Of a DNA stretch of 18,152 nucleotides, positions 15,456 to 18,152 are shown piece after piece. Origin of the DNA: CAYQNU01 sp964419055 (GTDB lineage: Bacteria; Bacteroidota; Bacteroidia; Flavobacteriales_D; Parvicellaceae). The DNA lies in contig CAYQNU010000039.1 in assembly GCA_964419055.1 (NCBI GenBank), positions 1 to 18,152 of the forward strand. Reading direction: 5' to 3'. Below the pieces are notes generated by a model that did not search any database, had not been told where the DNA came from, and worked only from the letters and a program-made list of their open reading frames with translations. The position numbers and the translations under genes were made by a program. Each line of letters opens with the position of its first letter. The first letter of the stretch is position 1.

Positions 15456-16586
15456 TTGGCAGGAATCTATATACACATACCATTTTGTAAAAAAGCTTGT
15501 ACTTATTGTGATTTTCATTTTTCAACTGTACGAAAAAATCAATCCGCGTTGGTTGATGCTCTTTGTTTAGAATTGCAACTTAGAAAAAGCGAATTGTTTA
15601 ATGAAAAAATAGAAACGGTTTATTTTGGTGGCGGAACTCCAAGTCTATTGAATTTAATTGAATGGAATCAACTTTTTAGCACACTTCAAAAGGAATATAA
15701 CATTCTACAATCAGCTGAAATTACTGTGGAAGCCAATCCTGATGATTTATCTGAAGATTATTTGCGGTTGTTACATTCTCTTGGTGTAAATCGCTTGAGT
15801 ATAGGTATCCAATCTTTTTATGATGATTATTTGAATTGGATGAATCGTGCGCACAACGCTAAACAGTCCGTTGAATGTATTAAAACCGCTCAAAAAATAG
15901 GTATTTCAAATATCTCTATTGACTTAATATATGGCATTCCAACTATGCCAATGAACCATTGGATAGAAACAATTGATAAAGCAATTGATTTGAAAGTACC
16001 TCATATATCATGTTATAATTTGACCGTTGAACCCAAAACTAAACTGGCGCATCAAATAAAAATCGGTTCGATAAGTCCAATAAACGATGAACAAAGCCAA
16101 CTTGAATATGAAGAATTATGTGAGCGACTTGAAAAAGCTGGATTTGTTCATTATGAAATTTCAAATTTTGGAAAATTGGGTTATTTTTCATCGCACAACA
16201 CTTCTTATTGGCAGGGAAAAAACTATATTGGAATTGGTCCATCTGCCCATTCATTCAACCAAAAAGAGCGAAAATGGAATATTTCTAACAACTCCAAGTA
16301 TATAGACCAGGTTAATAATTCTGTATTGCCCAATACTGTTGAGTTGTTGACACCAAAAGATGTATTTAACGAACATTTGCTAATAGGTTTACGAACCATT
16401 TGGGGTTGCAACTTAGATTATCTAAAATCATTTTGCAATTTAAGGGAACTACAAATTTTGATATCACGATTAAAAAAAATGGAATCAGAAGGTTTCATTC
16501 AATTTGATGGTGATTTATTTTATACTACTAATTTGGGCAAGAGTTATGCTGATAAATTAGCGAGTGATTTATTTCTAATTGACTAA
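15456..16586 (+). CDS. hemW: Radical-SAM haem chaperone HemW
   Basis: HemW (formerly annotated as HemN-like) binds a [4Fe-4S] cluster, S-adenosylmethionine and haem, and is thought to pass haem to target proteins. The cluster motif C-x3-C-x2-C is at Cys11, Cys15 and Cys18 counted from the TTG (CKKACTYC). It is followed by VYFGGGTPSLL, VEANPDDL, LSIGIQSF, DLIYGIP, HYEISNF and IGIGPSAHSF. The frame extends to an ATG at 15396 (396 residues), but family members in this phylum begin MAGIYIHIPFC. TTG GCA GGA ATC at 15456 gives exactly that (377 residues), and a perfect -7 box sits within the extension. I therefore prefer TTG, without proof. It diverges from rfbC and precedes the cyclase gene by 17 bases. 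Confidence 0.9.
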   Translation: MAGIYIHIPFCKKACTYCDFHFSTVRKNQSALVDALCLELQLRKSELFNEKIETVYFGGGTPSLLNLIEWNQLFSTLQKEYNILQSAEITVEANPDDLSEDYLRLLHSLGVNRLSIGIQSFYDDYLNWMNRAHNAKQSVECIKTAQKIGISNISIDLIYGIPTMPMNHWIETIDKAIDLKVPHISCYNLTVEPKTKLAHQIKIGSISPINDEQSQLEYEELCERLEKAGFVHYEISNFGKLGYFSSHNTSYWQGKNYIGIGPSAHSFNQKERKWNISNNSKYIDQVNNSVLPNTVELLTPKDVFNEHLLIGLRTIWGCNLDYLKSFCNLRELQILISRLKKMESEGFIQFDGDLFYTTNLGKSYADKLASDLFLID

Positions 16587-16603
16587 TTCTTAAAATTTAA
16601 CCC

Positions 16604-17374
16604 ATGAAATTTACTATTTCACATCATAACAAAAATTATTCAGGTGACTTAACTAAACCAATTGATATCTCCATTCCGACTTATCCTTCTGAAAAAAGTG
16701 CTTCGGCATGGTATGTTAATCCAACAAGGATTGAACCCGTTCGAACCGACCGTTTTGTGGGAAGTGTTGAAGAAGGAGGTACAGTGAATTTTAGAGATAT
16801 AGCCTTTAACCCTCACGGAAACACTACCCATGTAGAGTGTGTTGGACACATTTCTGAAGTTGTTTATTCAATAAATCAATCATTACAACAGTTTAGCCAT
16901 ATCGCCAAATTAATTACACTAAAGCCAACTTATTATAAAGGTGATGAAAGTGAATTTTTGCATCACTCGGATTTAGTTTTAGATAAAAAAGACTTTGTCA
17001 ATCAAGGATTAGTTGGATTTGAAGCGGTAGTTATTAGAACAACACCCAACGACCTATCTAAATTGGAAAGATGTTGGAATAATACTAATTGGCCATTTCT
17101 TACATCAGATGCTGCTGATTATTTAAATGAAATTGGAATAAAACATTTATTAATTGATTTACCTTCGGTTGATCGCGAATTGGATGGAGGTAAAATGTTG
17201 GCTCATCGAGCATTTTGGGGATATCCAGAAAAGACCCGATTTGATGCGACAATTACTGAGATGATTTTTGTACCCGATTCTGCAGTAGATGGATTGTATT
17301 TATTGAATTTGCAAATGGCAAGTTTTGAAAACGATGCTTCGCCTTGTAAGCCTATTTTGTACGAATTACAGTAA
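16604..17374 (+). CDS. Cyclase-family (PF04199-type) metal-dependent hydrolase
   Basis: The 256-residue product belongs to the family that includes kynurenine formamidase (KynB), which hydrolyses amide or ester bonds with bound metal ions. Family landmarks are the metal-site region HGNTTHVECVGHI (71-83), LLIDLPSVDRELDGGKMLAHRAFWG (182-206), and FDATITEMIFVPDS with Glu219. The metal motif departs from the usual H-x-G-T-H-x-D: Thr replaces Gly before the T-H pair and Glu replaces Asp. It starts 17 bases after hemW and is probably co-transcribed with it. The length exceeds KynB (about 210), so it belongs to another branch whose substrate I cannot name. Confidence 0.82.
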   Translation: MKFTISHHNKNYSGDLTKPIDISIPTYPSEKSASAWYVNPTRIEPVRTDRFVGSVEEGGTVNFRDIAFNPHGNTTHVECVGHISEVVYSINQSLQQFSHIAKLITLKPTYYKGDESEFLHHSDLVLDKKDFVNQGLVGFEAVVIRTTPNDLSKLERCWNNTNWPFLTSDAADYLNEIGIKHLLIDLPSVDRELDGGKMLAHRAFWGYPEKTRFDATITEMIFVPDSAVDGLYLLNLQMASFENDASPCKPILYELQ

Positions 17375-17424
17375 AGAAATAATTGATGGAACAGTTTAAC
17401 TTAACTTTTGAAAAAAATTCAATC

Positions 17425-18114
17425 CTAATCCTTTTCTTCTTTTGAGTGGATAAAAGTAAGTTCTTTTTTAGTAATATTCCAAAAAAACAACACTTTACCT
17501 ATATAGTTTGATTCTTCATATTTTGTTATCCTTCCCCAAGATAGAACATTACAATCTGAAACAATTTCAACTTTAGTACTTGTCGATTTTGCCAACTCTT
17601 CCAAAGCTTCAATTTCACATTCGTTTGATTGGAAATTAATTACATCTTTTTTGTGCAAATCTATCAGATAGTAGAACACTATAAATATGAATGAAAATTT
17701 TAACCAATCAATTGTGCTATTTTTAATAATAAATGCTACCGATAAAGTAAAAAACAAAATTAGTCCTACTGTTAATGGCATTAAAATATCATATCTCAGA
17801 ATATATGGTCTATATTCACGATAACCACCAAAAGGAAGTAAGAGTATGTATATAATTGTAAAGATCCAAAACAATAAATAGAATGATATTATCTTTTTAC
17901 CAAAATTATCATAAAAAAATTGTCTAATAATAATTGTATTTAAAAAAGTAATCATCACTAATGCTTGTAGTTCGTCTCTTTCAAAAAAATAATGATAAAT
18001 ACCAATAAAAAGTCTATTGTACTGGTTAGACAATGAAATATCAGAATAACTTCCAATTGAATTATAAGTCCCTAAATAGATGGAATATAAACTTACTAAT
18101 GTAACCTCCCCCAA
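17425..18114 (-). CDS. Polytopic membrane protein, 5' end uncertain (possibly truncated or frame-shifted)
   Basis: I do not recognise the family. The readable product of up to 229 residues has hydrophobic segments at about 49-65, 75-93, 109-130 and 137-152, and then a soluble tail (153-229) with ECEIEALEELAKSTSTKVEIV and WGRITKYE. Layout resembles the C-terminal part of large membrane glycosyltransferase-like or polysaccharide proteins, but there is no diagnostic motif. The start is suspect: the only start near the frame opening is TTG at 18114, inside a T5G5 run, with an in-frame stop at 18139-18141, and the first ATG is codon 54. The neighbouring frame is open from the window edge (18152) into this same run and closes at about 18096. 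A frameshift at the homopolymer joining the two frames, or true decay of the gene, would explain this. It converges on the cyclase gene, 50 bases away. Confidence 0.55.
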   Translation of the reverse strand: MGEVTLVSLYSIYLGTYNSIGSYSDISLSNQYNRLFIGIYHYFFERDELQALVMITFLNTIIIRQFFYDNFGKKIISFYLLFWIFTIIYILLLPFGGYREYRPYILRYDILMPLTVGLILFFTLSVAFIIKNSTIDWLKFSFIFIVFYYLIDLHKKDVINFQSNECEIEALEELAKSTSTKVEIVSDCNVLSWGRITKYEESNYIGKVLFFWNITKKELTFIHSKEEKD

Positions 18115-18152
18115 AAATAGGACAACTTTAAAATATAATTATTAATTTTAAA

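Noticed and set aside
17408..17422. TTGAA/TTCAA hairpin around an A5 loop between the cyclase gene and the right-edge gene
   Set aside because: The five-pair AT-rich stem has no T-run after it, so it is not a convincing terminator.
1..18152. Search for CRISPR arrays, tRNA or rRNA genes, transposases, phage genes, attachment sites and toxin-antitoxin pairs
   Set aside because: No regularly spaced repeats, RNA-gene landmarks or related protein motifs were seen on either strand.

Overview
The window is AT-rich chromosomal DNA from a member of the Bacteroidota, probably of the Flavobacteriia or a close class. The evidence is a SecA with a Bacteroidota-type insertion and a zinc-free C-terminus, an NGSFE-type secreted protein, a beta-barrel/thrombospondin-3/EF-hand protein, a SPOR-like protein, a HemW beginning AGIYIHIPFC, and promoter -7 boxes that fit the Bacteroidota TAnnTTTG consensus. 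There is no insertion sequence, phage gene, CRISPR array, tRNA or rRNA. The species cannot be named from sequence alone.

Layout from left to right. 1-344 is gene-free and ends in the secA terminator. secA (minus) fills 345-3737. A divergent spacer of about 200 bases separates it from a 708-residue secreted protein (plus) that joins two NGSFE-type beta-sandwich modules to a degenerate von Willebrand A domain. Convergent to this lie two envelope genes on the minus strand: a predicted anchored protein with two beta-sandwich repeats, an Asn/Ser-rich linker and a SPOR-like tail, and upstream of it a beta-barrel protein with thrombospondin-3 repeats and an EF-hand. Next, still on the minus strand and read from 15290 downwards, comes a compact run of rfbC-like, WecA/MraY-family transferase, lytic transglycosylase, uvrA and a LOG-family gene. 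The first four are nearly contiguous (14-base gap, 4-base overlap, 11-17-base overlap). They start from a promoter with both a -33 TTG and a perfect -7 box. Divergent from this run are hemW and a cyclase-family hydrolase (plus, 17-base gap). The right edge holds a minus-strand membrane-protein gene whose 5' end looks truncated or frame-shifted.

Functionally this is mostly core-genome material: protein export (SecA), surface polysaccharide and peptidoglycan metabolism (RfbC, polyprenyl-phosphate sugar transferase, lytic transglycosylase), DNA repair (UvrA), nucleotide or cytokinin-type metabolism (LOG) and haem handling (HemW). The accessory part is the set of three envelope or secreted proteins at 3937-8963.

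I did not find a clear new defence or mobile system. The observations most worth following are the NGSFE-VWA protein, the barrel/EF-hand plus SPOR-like pair with two structured leaders (a perfect 10+10 palindrome and a bulged 11-bp hairpin), the hemW start that appears to be TTG downstream of an internal -7 box, the polysaccharide/cell-wall/uvrA operon, and the probable frameshift at the right edge.
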